From: Dryocosmus kuriphilus
Taxonomy: Eukaryota; Arthropoda; Insecta; Hymenoptera; Cynipidae
Reading direction: 5' to 3'
DNA: 64,000 nt
Assembly (NCBI GenBank): GCA_038277395.1
Contig: CM076192.1
Span: forward strand, 48,611,356-48,675,355
The notes beneath the pieces are model-generated. The model saw only the letters and a list, made by a program, of their open reading frames with translations. It made no database searches and was not told the origin of the DNA. Positions 24,535 through 34,867 of this stretch are shown piece by piece. The first letter of the stretch is position 1. Each line of letters starts with the position of its first letter. Position numbers and translations under genes: made by a program.

Positions 24535-25735
24535 TATTACATTTTCATCTGCATGAAAAGGTATTAGTTTTATGTGAAAACTGACTTTCGCGAATTTTGT
24601 GACATCTCCACGTTTCGGGACTTCCTGAATCCGACAAAAAACAGTTTTTTCGATGGTGTCTGTCTGTCTGTTTTCGTCGTTGTTGTCGTCTGTATATTGG
24701 ATTACTCTCGAAAGTCTCATCGAATTGGATTGCGTTTTGGCAAACTTTTTCAAGAACTAAAGAATGAGTTCGTTAAACAGAGTTTTTTGACCAACGATTC
24801 TAGTTTTATCCATCGAAAAATGCTTTTCAAAAAACCAAAAATTAAATTTTCCGCCCAAACTATGCGATATGAAAAAAAATTTAAGGAAAAAAGTTGTTCA
24901 TCTCAAAAAGATCTAAAAATTTTCTCTAAACTATTTATTTATAAAGTTCATATTTTTTGAGTTATTCGTGAAAAATATTATTAAATATAAAAAGAATACA
25001 CTTTTCAGCTAAACTCTGCGAGATACGAAAAAAAATGTTAGAAAGCAAGGTTGTTTATTTCAAAAAGATCTAAAAATTTGCTTCATAACTTTTTTTATAA
25101 CACATATAGTTTTTGTTTTAATCTTGAAAAATATTACTAAAAATCAAGAATTCAATTTTCCGATGAAGCTATGCGAAATGCGAAGAAAATGTTTAGAAGA
25201 AAAATTATTCATCTTAAAAAGAGCTACATATTTGCTTGAAGACATTTTTTCATAGGTCGCATAGTTTTTTTTAATCCCGTAAATTGTTATTAAAAATCAA
25301 GAATTCAATTTTCCTACCAAACTATGCGAGATACGAAAAGAATGTCTGGGAAAGAGCCGTTCCTCTTAAAAGTATCTACAAATTTTCTTTAGACTATTTT
25401 TTGATGACACACGTAGTTTCACGTTTTGGACAAGCTTTATTCGAGTACGAAGATCGAGACACGTGATGAGAATGTATTTGTTAAAGTCGAAGGAGCTTTA
25501 AAAAATTACCAAATTACACTGGTCAATGGTTTGATCTTTAATCTTAAAAGCACAAATGTAAGGGAATGTACAAACACCGAACGCGTAGCGCTAGGTAAAT
25601 ACCATATCGAACTCGAACCGTGAGTTAAATATATTATCGAACGCGAAGCACGAGTTCCGCCAGACGCGCTCATAGTTCGCGTGAGGCGCGGCGCGTGCAG
25701 AGCGCGATTAGAATGTGCCCGCGAAGCGTGCAGAT
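24535..25735 (-). repeat. Family C repeat, copy 1 (minus orientation)
   Basis: Read on the minus strand, the head is a CpG-rich hairpin block (25,570-25,735, with GCGAAGC words). It is followed by about four ~150-bp tandem units, each with AGATCTTTTT-type and CGCATAGTTT/CGCAGAGTTT-type landmarks. The tail contains the TGTCTGTCTG/CAGACAGACA tract and TTCGCGAATTTTGTGACATC. It is older and more diverged than the copies beyond 50 kb. Open frames inside are chance or repeat-derived. Confidence 0.7.
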
Positions 25736-26569
25736 TTAAAAAAATTTTATTTGATAAATTTTAATTAAAAAATGCTATACTTCTGAAGGTAAAAAAGTTT
25801 CGTAACTTTCACGTAACTCTTGTTGCGTAATTTGTAACTTACATGCAAGTTGATAACTACGTACCTTGTTACCTTAGCCTACGTAACAGTATCGCATTAG
25901 TTACGTTCAAATGTTTATTGGATATCTCTTAAACTAGAACCGATCATACCCATGTAGAAATTGTGATTTGGATGTAGTAGGGCCCTGGCTAGTTTTCCCT
26001 ATTTCTGATTGGGCGCTGATCAGGAGAAATGGAGAGGACCTGTCTAGTTCTGTAAAGCTGTTTTAGTCATGCTCTAGCTAGAACTTCTAACCAGGCCCTA
26101 ACGAGAGTACCCTTCAACTGACCGACAATAGGAAGGACCCCGTCTAGACCCTTTCTATTACTCGATTAATATTTAATTACCTTTATATAGGTAAATAAAT
26201 AAAATTCTATACTGGTTGAATATAGAACGGAAGATGCTTGATTGATACAGTAAACTTTTTTTTTAATAAACATTTTATTTAAAAAGTGACTGCGATATGA
26301 TTATCAGGTTTATGTAATTAAAAATTCTAACCACAAAATATAAAAGGTAATATAAAAGTTAAAAAATATTATATCATTACTTATTTAACAGCCAGAAACA
26401 CTAATTTAGAAAAATTTTAACTAGGATAATTAATTTTATGCTATGCACTAACAAACCTAGTTATGTAGAAAAATCTGAATTGCTACAAAATAATGAATTT
26501 ACCAATTAACCCTTACAGAAGCATCTATAAGAAAATCAGTACAGGCCTTTAATGATTTTCCTGTAATAA

Positions 26570-26700
26570 ATTTCTTGTAATTTTTTCGCGATTATAGGAA
26601 AATAATTACAGGGAATAATTACAAGAAAATAATTACAGGGAATCATGACAGGAAAATCATTACAGGAAAAATATTACAGGAAAAACATTACATGGAAATT
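26570..26700. repeat. Short tandem repeat of ATTACAGGAAA
   Basis: Seven or so imperfect copies of an 11-15 bp ATTACAGG(G/A)AA word, several of which could pair with the TTTCCTGTAAT words at 26,555-26,575. Confidence 0.7.
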
Positions 26701-26859
26701 ATTAAATGAAAATTAAAAATTAATAAATAATGTTGAAATATGAAAAGAATGGATGCTAAAGTTTAAAGAAAATATAAAAGAATGTTCATTGCGGACCACT
26801 TATTTGAGAGTACGTAAAACTTGGTTCATTTATATGAATTCAACTATAACATTTTCGTT

Positions 26860-27300
26860 TGAGAATTCATTTTAGTTGCAAATTCCGCTATTTTTTTCAA
26901 AATTAGTCTTCTTTTAAAAATGAAGTTATTTTGCTGAAAATAAAATTTTTTTTTTTGTAAATTCATCTTTCTTAGGTGGAAATTCAACTGTTCTATTGAA
27001 ATTTTTTTTGACGTTGATAATTCAACTGTTTTTAGTTTTGTTTGAAAATTTATTTTACTTTGGTTGAAAATTCAGGTGTTATATTTTTGATCGAAAACCC
27101 TTCTCTTTTTTTCTTCTTCTAAAATTCAACTATTTTTGGTTGAAAAATAATATCTTTTGGTTCAAGTCAGCTATAATATTTGTCATTGAGAATTCATCTT
27201 TTTTAGATGAAAATGTCACTATTTTGTTAAAAATTGGTCTTCTTTTAGTTAAAAATGAAGTTATTGTGCTGAAAATTAATTTTTAGTCGTAAGTTCATCT
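26860..27300. repeat. Interspersed TTGAAAATTCA-type repeat tract
   Basis: Degenerate ~25-45 bp units of the type GGTTGAAAATTCAACT and GAAAATTCATCTTTTT repeat through the block. A similar tract lies at 43,020-43,250. Confidence 0.6.
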
Positions 27301-28160
27301 TTCTTAGGTGCCTTAAAATCTCTTCAAAATTTCCAAAAATCTCTTAAAATCTCTTAAAACCCTTTGGAATTTTTAAAAATATTTTAAAATCTATTAAAAT
27401 ACACTTAAATCTTTTTAAAACCCTTTAAATTCTTTCAAATCATTTTAGGTCTCTTGAAATAGTTTAACGTAATTTAAAATCCTTTCAAGATCCTTGAAAG
27501 TCCTTAAAATCACTTGAAATTGCTTGAAATAATTTCGAATTTTGAAAAAATATTTGAAATTTATTAAAACATTTTGAAAGATTTTTAAAGTAACTTCAAA
27601 ATTTTTAAAATCATTTAAAATCACTTCAAGTCTTTTAAAATATTTTATAATCGCTTAAAATCTTTAACAATTCCCAAAAATCACATAAAGTTTCTTAAAA
27701 TCTTTCAAAGTTTGTTTGAAATCCCTTTGAAATTCTTCAAATTCATTAAAAGTGACTTGAAGTATCTTGAAAATCCTAAAACTCTTTTAAGTTCTTTTAA
27801 ATATCTTTAAAATTACTTAAAATAATTATAAATCTCTTAGAATCTCTTAAAAATTCTTTAAATCTCTTAAAATTCTCTTGTAATCCTCAGAAATTTTTAA
27901 AAGTATTTAAAAATATATTAAAATACTTTTAAATCTTTTAAAAATCCCTTTAAATTCTTTAAAGTAATTAAAAATATCTTTAAAATTCCTTATAATCGCT
28001 TGAAATATCTTTATATCATTTGACAATTCTAAAAATATTACATTTTTTTTGTAAATACCTTTAAATTCTTTAAAATCATGTCAGATCACTAGACCTCCTT
28101 TAAAATATTTTGTAATGGCTGAAAATCTCTGAAAAACTTCCAAAAAGTACTTACATCTCT
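27300..28160. repeat. Long degenerate tandem repeat (CTCTTAAAAT type)
   Basis: About 860 bases are made of drifting 10-16 bp words such as CTCTTAAAATC, CTTTAAATTC and CTTGAAATC. It is non-coding. Confidence 0.7.
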
Positions 28161-28369
28161 TTAAATCGTTTAAAGTTCTTCATAATTTTTTATAGTTTTT
28201 CTAGTGACAAAGAATGGAAAATCTTAACAGTTCCTTAAAGGGTTCTGACTAGAACTTACTATTCCAGTTGTTCTAGTGAGGATCTGACCACCGCCCTAAT
28301 TGAAATAAGGACAAATGGGGCGATTTCTACATGGGTAAGGGCCCTTTTTATATGGACGTCCACATATAT

Positions 28370-29425
28370 CTTATAGATCCTCCCTATATTATAGATTTCC
28401 CTATACCGTCAACATGTGCTATTTTTGACTCCCAGGGGACTATTATCACTTTAGGGTATCACTCCGTAGAAAATTTGTTTTCTTGTTGTCATTTTACTTT
28501 GAACTCCTGGAACTATTATGACTTAAGGGTATTACTTCATAGTTTTTTGTATTGTTGTGATATTACTTAATGCCCTACGAACATTTTCTATAACAGCGTA
28601 GCTTTGACTTATGAAAACATTAAATTCACGGTTCACTGTGATTATTTGTACTTATATAATTGAAAAAAACGTTAAGGAAATCGCGAGTGTGACACGAACG
28701 GGTGACTTCAATGACACGTCCAGCTACACGACGTGACACAAGAGACAGATTTATGGAAACCGACACAAGATCGCACAAGTTCTGTTACCAGAAATAAGAA
28801 CGAGAATAGTTTCAACCAATTTAAAAATCAACCAGAGTTAATTAACCAGAATTTTCTAGTCCTATCAACCAGCATTTCTGATTAAAATAACTAGACATTT
28901 TTTAACTAGATGCCTCTTGTAACTTTACACAGAATTAAAAAAAATTAATAAATGCATTTTTATTTAATAGCTCCTGTAGAGGGTATTTTTGTTTGTCTAA
29001 AAATCATCACAGCATCTTTCTAATTCAGTCTTCCGCTTTAGAATGATATGATTTAATAACAATGATTACTATTATAAAAATCCTTGGTTTGTTGATTCCA
29101 TCGATTATATTTATTCAAATTATTTTTAAGCTTTCTGTTGTAATCGTTACTTTCAAACTTACAATCTCTGAATTATGTAATACCTCATTTTTCCTTCTTT
29201 GGTAAAACATTACATCTCCTACGCTCAAGTAAATTTTTTTAAAATCTTAGATCTTATAAAATATTAAATTTTCAAATAATAATAAGAATCAAAGAAACAA
29301 ATTATAAAATTTTAGTCTCCAACAAAGTGGGAGTAAAAGTACAAATATAAATACGAACAGTTATTATAAATAGCACTTTAATTACTTAGTTTCGGCTATA
29401 TAAATAAATAATGAGGTATGAACCA
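28370..29425. other. AT-rich non-coding sequence
   Basis: No recognised gene or bounded repeat. Two TTTTGACTCCCAGGGGACTATTA / TTTGAACTCCTGGAACTATTA-like halves at about 28,425 and 28,500 suggest an old short duplication with a ~75-bp spacing. Confidence 0.4.
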
Positions 29426-29429
29426 CCCC

Positions 29430-29760
29430 TTTCGTTAGTCAGTATGTAGGGGAAAAAACTCGATATCGCTGATCCGCTCAGTAACCGCGCCGATTCGATG
29501 CTTGGCGAAGAGGCAGTAAATAAATTGATGTTGATCAGCGCACGCGACTTTCTCTGATGTGTATACTTTTGCCCTGGGACAGTCCTAATCGTGGGTGGAA
29601 GCCCCTATCGAATTTTCGAGGGATGATGGTTGAATGAAGTGCACGTGGTATGGGGATTTTAAGTACATGTAATGCGAGCATTCGCAATGGGTTTCAAAGT
29701 AGTGGGCGTGGACCACACAAAGATTTCTGATAATAGGGGTGAATGAAACACGTGTGACTT
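29430..29760. other. Balanced-composition island
   Basis: CpG-bearing sequence (GATCCGCTCAGTAACCGCGC, GATCAGCGCACGCGAC) and a 93-codon minus-strand frame without recognisable motifs. It looks like host unique sequence just outside the hAT-like element. Confidence 0.3.
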
Positions 29761-29830
29761 TTGCTGTCACTGATTTCGAAAAAGCTTTCGATGTTACATA
29801 TACATAGTGTTTAAATAAAATAATTATAGA

Positions 29831-30330
29831 TAGGAGTATGCAAAAAGCTCGAAACTCGATGTTCAAACGAGTCGAGTCGAACTTGTTAGGTTCCGATTCG
29901 AGCCGAGCAGAGTTCGAGCTTTACGAAAAGCTCGAAAGTTTTTGAATACTCTAATGTCTTCGAGTACTCGAAAGTTCCGAGTTCTCAAAATATTTCCCCT
30001 AAATAATAATTTTTTTGTTGAATTTTTGTCTCAAATTTGTGTTTCGCAATCCGACCCCCCCCCCCCCCCCCCTAGTACCGAATCTGATAAAAACCTGATC
30101 ATTTATTGAACTCTCAAAAGCGGGTCGAAATCCTGCGCTAAGTATACGCAATGCCTGCGCAAATTAATTTTTTATTACTAATCGCTCTAAGACGTTCAAA
30201 ACTGGTTTCAATAGACTCTAGGTTGAATAAATAGGTCAACGCATTAGGAACTATTGACCTTGACTACACTCAAGGACTTCCAGCCACCCTTACACGAAAT
30301 GTTTAGTCCCATTCGTCCTAATAAAGTATC
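29831..30330 (+). repeat. Left terminal inverted repeat of the hAT-type element
   Basis: It pairs with 39,700-40,150. Shared landmarks are the TCGAGTACTCGAAAG-type tip, AATTTGCGCAG/CTGCGCAAATT, ATTACTAATCGCTCTAA, GGTTTCAATAGACTCTAG, AAGGACTTCCAGCCACCC and ACACGAAAT. It contains a run of about 18 C at 30,055-30,072. Confidence 0.75.
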
Positions 30331-31110
30331 CCAATTTTAAATTGCCCTAAAATGCTTCTTTCGACTCCCCAAACAATATTTCAAAAAATAAAAAACATTG
30401 TAGATAAGAAATAGTCCCTGCGCACAAAAAACAATGACCCTCAATGAAAAAAATTTGTCACAATAAGTGGTCCACTTTTAAATGGCGTTAAAATGTTCCC
30501 CTTGAGTCCCCATACCACACATAAAAAGACTAAAAACATTGTAGGTAAGCAAAACTTCCTGCGCAAGAAAAACCAACCACCATTAATGAAAAAAAATTGT
30601 CAAAATTGCCCTAATAAAGGGGTCCACTTTTAAGTGACCCTAAAATGCTTCTCCTGACTCCCTAGACAACACATCAAAAAATAAAAACATTGTAGATAAG
30701 GAAAACTCCCTGCACAAGAAAAAAAAAAGAAAGAAAGAAAGAAAAAATTGCCTTATTAAAGTGTTACATATTTAAATGGCCCTAAATTGCTCTTTTTGAC
30801 TCCCAAGACAACATATCATAAAACTAGAAACATTTTAAATAAGGAAAACTCCCTGCGAAAGAAAAACCAACGTTCCTTAAAGAAAAAAAGTTGTCAAAAT
30901 TGACCTAATAAAGTATCCCATTTTTAAATGTCCCTGATAAAATGTTTCTTTTGATTACCCAGACGACATGTCAAAATATTAAAAACATTTTAGATAAGAA
31001 AAACTCCTTGCTCAAGAAAAACCAACCACCCTTTATGAAAGAAATTTGTCAAAATTGCCCTAATAAAGTTTCCCATTTTTAAATGGCCCTAATAAAATGC
31101 TTCTTTTGAT
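30331..31110 (+). repeat. ~155-bp satellite array, left arm, outer part
   Basis: Diverged units carry the landmarks AACATTGTAGATAAG, AACTCCCTGCGCAAGAAAAA, CAAAATTGCCCTAATAAAG and TTAAATGGCCCTAAAATGC. An (AAAG)n run lies at about 30,720-30,745. The array continues after the LINE at 34,856. Confidence 0.85.
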
Positions 31111-31122
31111 TACCCAGACGAC

Positions 31123-31546
31123 CCTCCTCTATGGGACGCGTGAACTCTTCTACTCCCTATAACGGGGAATTAAATTTCCCTGCCTAAGGAGAAGAAGAGT
31201 TCGGACCTGGCCGCGGTGAGGAGGCCTAAGAATTTCCGCGGATAACAACGGCCTGGAAGCCGCAGCGAGGACGACCCTTTCGGGTAGGAGTTGTTGGTTA
31301 GTAAGGGGGAAGTATCAGCGGGAATTCGACCAAGCAGCGAACATCGAGTGGCACTCGATTCCCAAAAAACAGCCCCTAAGCCAAGACGTGAACGACCGTG
31401 TCGAAGGCTGAGTGTTACCAAGGAATGGTGACTCCAACGGTGTCCTGGGATACCGGGCAATCTCCCAGTGTAAAAGTGCCTTATCCCCACAAGCGGGGCT
31501 CTGTGGGGATGGACCTCTTATTTCCCTAGCTAATCGTGGGAACAAT
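31123..31546 (+). promoter_or_regulatory. LINE 5' leader (internal promoter region)
   Basis: A GC-rich ~420-base leader starts exactly at the target duplication, so the 5' end is complete or nearly so. Full-length LINEs carry their promoter here. Individual promoter elements cannot be picked out by eye. Confidence 0.55.
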
Positions 31547-32476
31547 ATGGATTCCAAAAATGAAAATAAAAAACAAACACACGAACGGGTGACTTCAATG
31601 ACACCCGTCGTGAACACTTCATCTTCTCTCGAGATTATGGAGACTAATGAAGGTGTTAAATCACCTTTAACTCAACAAGGGGCCGACACGGTTCCGGCTA
31701 CCTCGGGTGGTACAGCTGGAAGTGAGACTTTAATTAGTCATATTAACGAAGCCAAAGCCACTGAGAAAACTGGAGCTGTTGGAGGCCCTAAGAAAAGAAA
31801 GTATAGTACTGCCACCAGAATAAGGTACCAACGCCAGCAGCTGCAATTGTAGCGCGGCGAAGTTCCTAAACCTGAGACCCCAAAACGGTCTCGGTCTGAC
31901 GGCAGTACACCTAATCAAGATAGGGAGAGTAAGAGGGGTAAGGTCGCTGATACCCGAGACTCATATAGTCTCGCCCTTCAAAGCCACCTGAAGATAGCCA
32001 TTGTTCCGAGAGGCTTCCCACAAGAGAAGCTCAGTTTGGAGCAAGCAACGGCTGTGGAAGCAGCCCTCGAGAGTATGATCGCTGGAGTAAAACCTGGTGA
32101 CATTATCCCGAGGTTTGAGGATTTCCGTAGCAGAAATGGGGTGATGGCTGTCGTCTGCGCGGATGAGATGTCTAGGGCATGGCTCATCGGAGCGGTCGAC
32201 GGTTTGAGACCTTGGGAGGATGCGAGAATCAAGGTTATTGACTCTAAGGACCTTCCCAAGCCAGTCAAGATCATCGCATGGATCCAAGGCATATCCGAGG
32301 AACCGACATCCATTCTCAAGAGGATGGTGGTCCAAAACCCCACCCTAAAGGTGGAGGATTGGACCATTATCGACGTAAAGAAGGACACCAAGTCAACCCA
32401 GTTGGTCTTGAGTGTGGAACCTTCAATCGTCGAGCACATCGAGAGGATCGACTGCAGACCTTATCGAAGAAGATAA
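31547..32476 (+). pseudogene. LINE ORF1 (DUF4780-like), interrupted by one amber codon
   Basis: From the ATG at 31,547 (MDSKNENKKQ) one frame of 309 codons runs to TAA at 32,474. Its single interruption is TAG at 31,850, after QRQQLQL. The N-terminal ~100 residues are Ser/Thr/Lys-rich with a basic PKKRKYS stretch. The C-terminal part (from about residue 145: LKIAIVPRGFPQEKLSLEQ through SVEPSIVEHIERI) resembles the DUF4780 region found in insect retroelement ORF1 proteins that bind element RNA. The terminal stop is formed by the first bases of the inserted satellite patch, so the native C-terminus, where zinc knuckles might lie, is lost. Confidence 0.75.
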
Positions 32477-32587
32477 AAACATTTTAGATAAAGAAAACTA
32501 CCTGCGAAAGAAAAATCAACCACCATTCATGAAAAAAATTTGCCAAAATTGCGTTAATAAAGTGTCCTAATTTTAAATGGCTTTAAA
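32473..32587 (+). repeat. Satellite patch inside the LINE
   Basis: These 115 bases match 36,727-36,841 without indels and with one mismatch (32,582). They connect ORF1 directly to the middle of the RT (PGRDSYYETKSFRPISL). Other units of the array are clearly less similar. The patch fills the place of the endonuclease and N-terminal RT. Confidence 0.9.
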
Positions 32588-34748
32588 TACCCGGGGAGGG
32601 ACTCATACTATGAGACCAAGTCATTCAGACCAATTAGCCTAACTTCTTTTATGTTGAAAACATTAGAAAAGTTAGTAGATTTTCATATGAAGGAGGTAAT
32701 TTTACCAAACAAACCACTTCATAGTAATCAATTTGCCTCACAGAAAGGTAAATCAACTATTGACGCACTTCTCGCATTTGCCTCCCGCGTTCAAAAGGCA
32801 GGACGATTAGGGGAGGTCGCGATTGCAGCGTTTTTAGACGTAGAGGGTGCGTTTAGTAACAACCCAACGGAGTCTATATTCGATTCTGCTAAGAGTCATG
32901 GTGTCGGCTCCACGGTTAACAGATGGTTGCGCTCAATGTTGTGCAACAGAATAGTCCAATCTTCGTTTTACGGGTATAGCGTTAGAGCGAAGATTAAAAA
33001 GGAGTGCCCACAGGGAGGCGTACTATCCTCCACCCTGTGGGCACTCGTCATTGATGACCTAATACGTAGGTTAAATGAATCAGGATACTACACGCAAGGT
33101 TATGTAGATGACCTTGTTATTCTGATAACAGGTAAACATGAAGGAACGTTGATCGGACTCGAATGCAAAATGCTATCAACATCGTAGAATGTTGGTGCAA
33201 CGACCGTGCCCTATCTGTTAATCCAGATAAAAAACTGAACTTCTGGTTTTTACGAGACGCAGGAATCTGCCTGATCTCGTGAATCCCACGTTCTACGGCA
33301 AGAAAGTCGATTTCTCGACATCGGCTAAGTATTTAGGCGTTATTTTCGACCCGAAATTGACTTGGAAGATGCATGTGGACGCAATCGTTAAAAAGGCCAA
33401 AGCAGCCTTCTGGGCTTGCAGAGGCGCAATCGGAAAGAATTGGGGATTAAAGCCCAAGGTGGTGTATTGGTTATACACAATAATCATTAGACCAATTATA
33501 ACCTATGCCTCATTGATCTGGGGGTATAGAACAAGCCTCACAAGCACCAGGAACCAGTTGGAGAGCCTACAAAGGATCTTTTGCCTGGCAATCACTGGTT
33601 CAATGAGAACAACTCCAACAGCGGCATTGGAGACTATCTTGAGCATATCGCCGCTGCACATCCTAATTAGACAGAGGGCTGCGGCGGAAGCGTATAGACA
33701 CTCCCTAAAAAGGGATCATGGAAATATTGAATGCCATGACCTACACGACTTGGTAAAAGGCGTATTATTGGGGGATGAAATCCTTCGCATGCACTCTGAC
33801 AGCATGCTGAAAGAATACTCGTTCATGAAGCCATTTAAAGTGGTATTCCCAGAAAGGGAAGATTGGCATGATGAGCAGAGGAGAAAGAAAATATTTACAA
33901 CAGGAGGTCTCGTCTGGTATACGGACGGTTCAAAAGACTCCTTGGGTACTGGAGCTGGAGTACACGGGAGGAACCCCAGTGCTGATATAATAATCGCACT
34001 GGGTAAATTTCCCACTGTATTCCAAGCTGAAATCATAGCCATTAAAGCCTGCCTTGAGGGGATTCGTAGGCGTGGATTTACCAATCATCACGTTTACATA
34101 TGCTCTGACAGTCAAGCGGCTCTGAAAGCCCTCCTATCGGAAGAATTTACATCCAGACTTGTCTGGAGTTGCCTTCAAGAACTCCTCTTAGTGTCTAGTA
34201 AAAACTGGGTCAAATTGATCTGGGTCCCTGGGCATGAGGAAATTGAGGGCAACGAGAGAGCAGAAACGCTTGCAAAAAGAGGGACTATAAAGCCCTTCAA
34301 TGGACCTGAGCCATACTGCGGAATCTCATATGCTTCAGCTAAGCTTGCCATTGAGAAATGGCTTTTGAAGGAGCACATTGAGTATTGGAGAGTGACAAGA
34401 GGTGTGGTACACTCTAAAAAATATATCAAAGAACCATGCATAGGGAAATCTAAGAAACTCCTGAACATGGGAAGAAAGCAGGTGAAGATAGTGGTGGAAA
34501 TGCTCACGGGCCACTGCCGCCTAAAGAAGCACCTGACTAATATGAAAATTGACAGCGATCCTCGCTGTCGGAAATGCGGCTTCCGAGAGGAGACAGCACA
34601 TCACATACTATGCGAGTGTGATGTGCTTGTAAACCTCAGAGCTAAGCATTTCGATAATCAATTCTGCGAACCAGATGATTTCGCAGATATTCCATATACG
34701 GCGATATACGCATATATGATGGAAACCGGCCTCCTTAGAGAGGCTTAA
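32588..34748 (+). pseudogene. LINE ORF2 remnant: reverse transcriptase and RNase H
   Basis: The frame enters at YPGRDSYYETKSFRPISL and includes FLDVEGAF (motif A Asp), CPQGGVLSSTLWAL (motif B) and YVDDLVIL (motif C, catalytic YxDD). A frameshift near 33,160 moves to MQNAINIVECWCNDRALSV. A second, in the A run at 33,229-33,234, moves to the long frame (DLVNPTFYG...) that runs to TAA at 34,746. RNase H motifs are WYTDGSKDS, FQAEIIAIKA, CSDSQAAL and GNERAETLAKRG. In the last, Glu stands where the family usually has Asp. A Cys/His cluster (CRKCGFREETAHHILCEC) ends the protein, as in I and Jockey-like ORF2. The endonuclease is absent. Confidence 0.9.
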
Positions 34749-34823
34749 ATTTAAGGGTAAAGTACAATAGGTTACATTAGCTAACCTCAGTGCTATGGGA
34801 CTTAAATGACCCTACCCGTATGA

Positions 34824-34855
<32 letters not shown>
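34749..34855 (+). repeat. LINE 3' UTR and (TAA)n tail
   Basis: An ~80-base 3' UTR is followed by about ten TAA/AAT triplets (34,826-34,855). The tail abuts the target duplication directly. Confidence 0.9.
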
Positions 34856-34858
<3 letters not shown>

Positions 34859-34867
34859 CCAGACGAC

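Larger units (their letters stand above)
25949..28335. mobile_element. Inverted-repeat element, CCC..GTAGAAA group, copy 2
   Basis: The ends CCCATGTAGAAAT and ATTTCTACATGGG are flanked by TA on both sides (25,947-25,948 and 28,336-28,337). Subterminal regions carry CTAGTTCT/AGAACTAG-type words (near 26,045, 26,080, 28,233 and 28,255). The interior holds an ATTACAGGAAA tandem tract (26,570-26,700), TTGAAAATTCA-type repeats (26,860-27,300) and a long degenerate CTCTTAAAAT tract (27,300-28,160). No coding sequence is found. It inserted just inside the right end of element A. Confidence 0.7.
22442..28369. mobile_element. Inverted-repeat element 'A', large composite copy
   Basis: 31-bp terminal inverted repeats (22,442-22,472 and 28,339-28,369) differ at one position. 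They begin ATATATGTGGACGTCCATAT and end in GGGCCC. The palindrome TGGACGTCCA lies within each end. The first ~230 bp match the 0.4-kb element at 40.44 kb, including TCGAGAAAT/TCGAAAAAT and TTTTGAGAAAAACG-type words, so this is a larger relative. Nested inside are a mariner (23.39 kb), family C copy 1 (24.5 kb) and the TA-flanked element at 25.95-28.34 kb. No transposase of its own is visible, and the host target duplication is unclear. Confidence 0.6.
31123..34855 (+). mobile_element. I-group LINE (non-LTR retrotransposon) with deleted, patched middle
   Basis: It inserted in a satellite unit. The 12-bp sequence TACCCAGACGAC occurs perfectly on both sides (31,111-31,122 and 34,856-34,867). It has a GC-rich 5' leader, a first ORF with a DUF4780-like region, part of a reverse transcriptase, an RNase H domain and a (TAA)n tail, the tail being typical of I-group elements. 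The apurinic endonuclease and the first part of the RT are missing. A 115-bp satellite segment occupies the gap. Several frameshifts and one stop make it inactive. Confidence 0.9.

Noticed and set aside
31170..31617. Minus-strand frames of about 100 codons over the LINE leader
   Set aside because: They are antisense shadows of the GC-rich 5' leader and ORF1 and resemble no protein.
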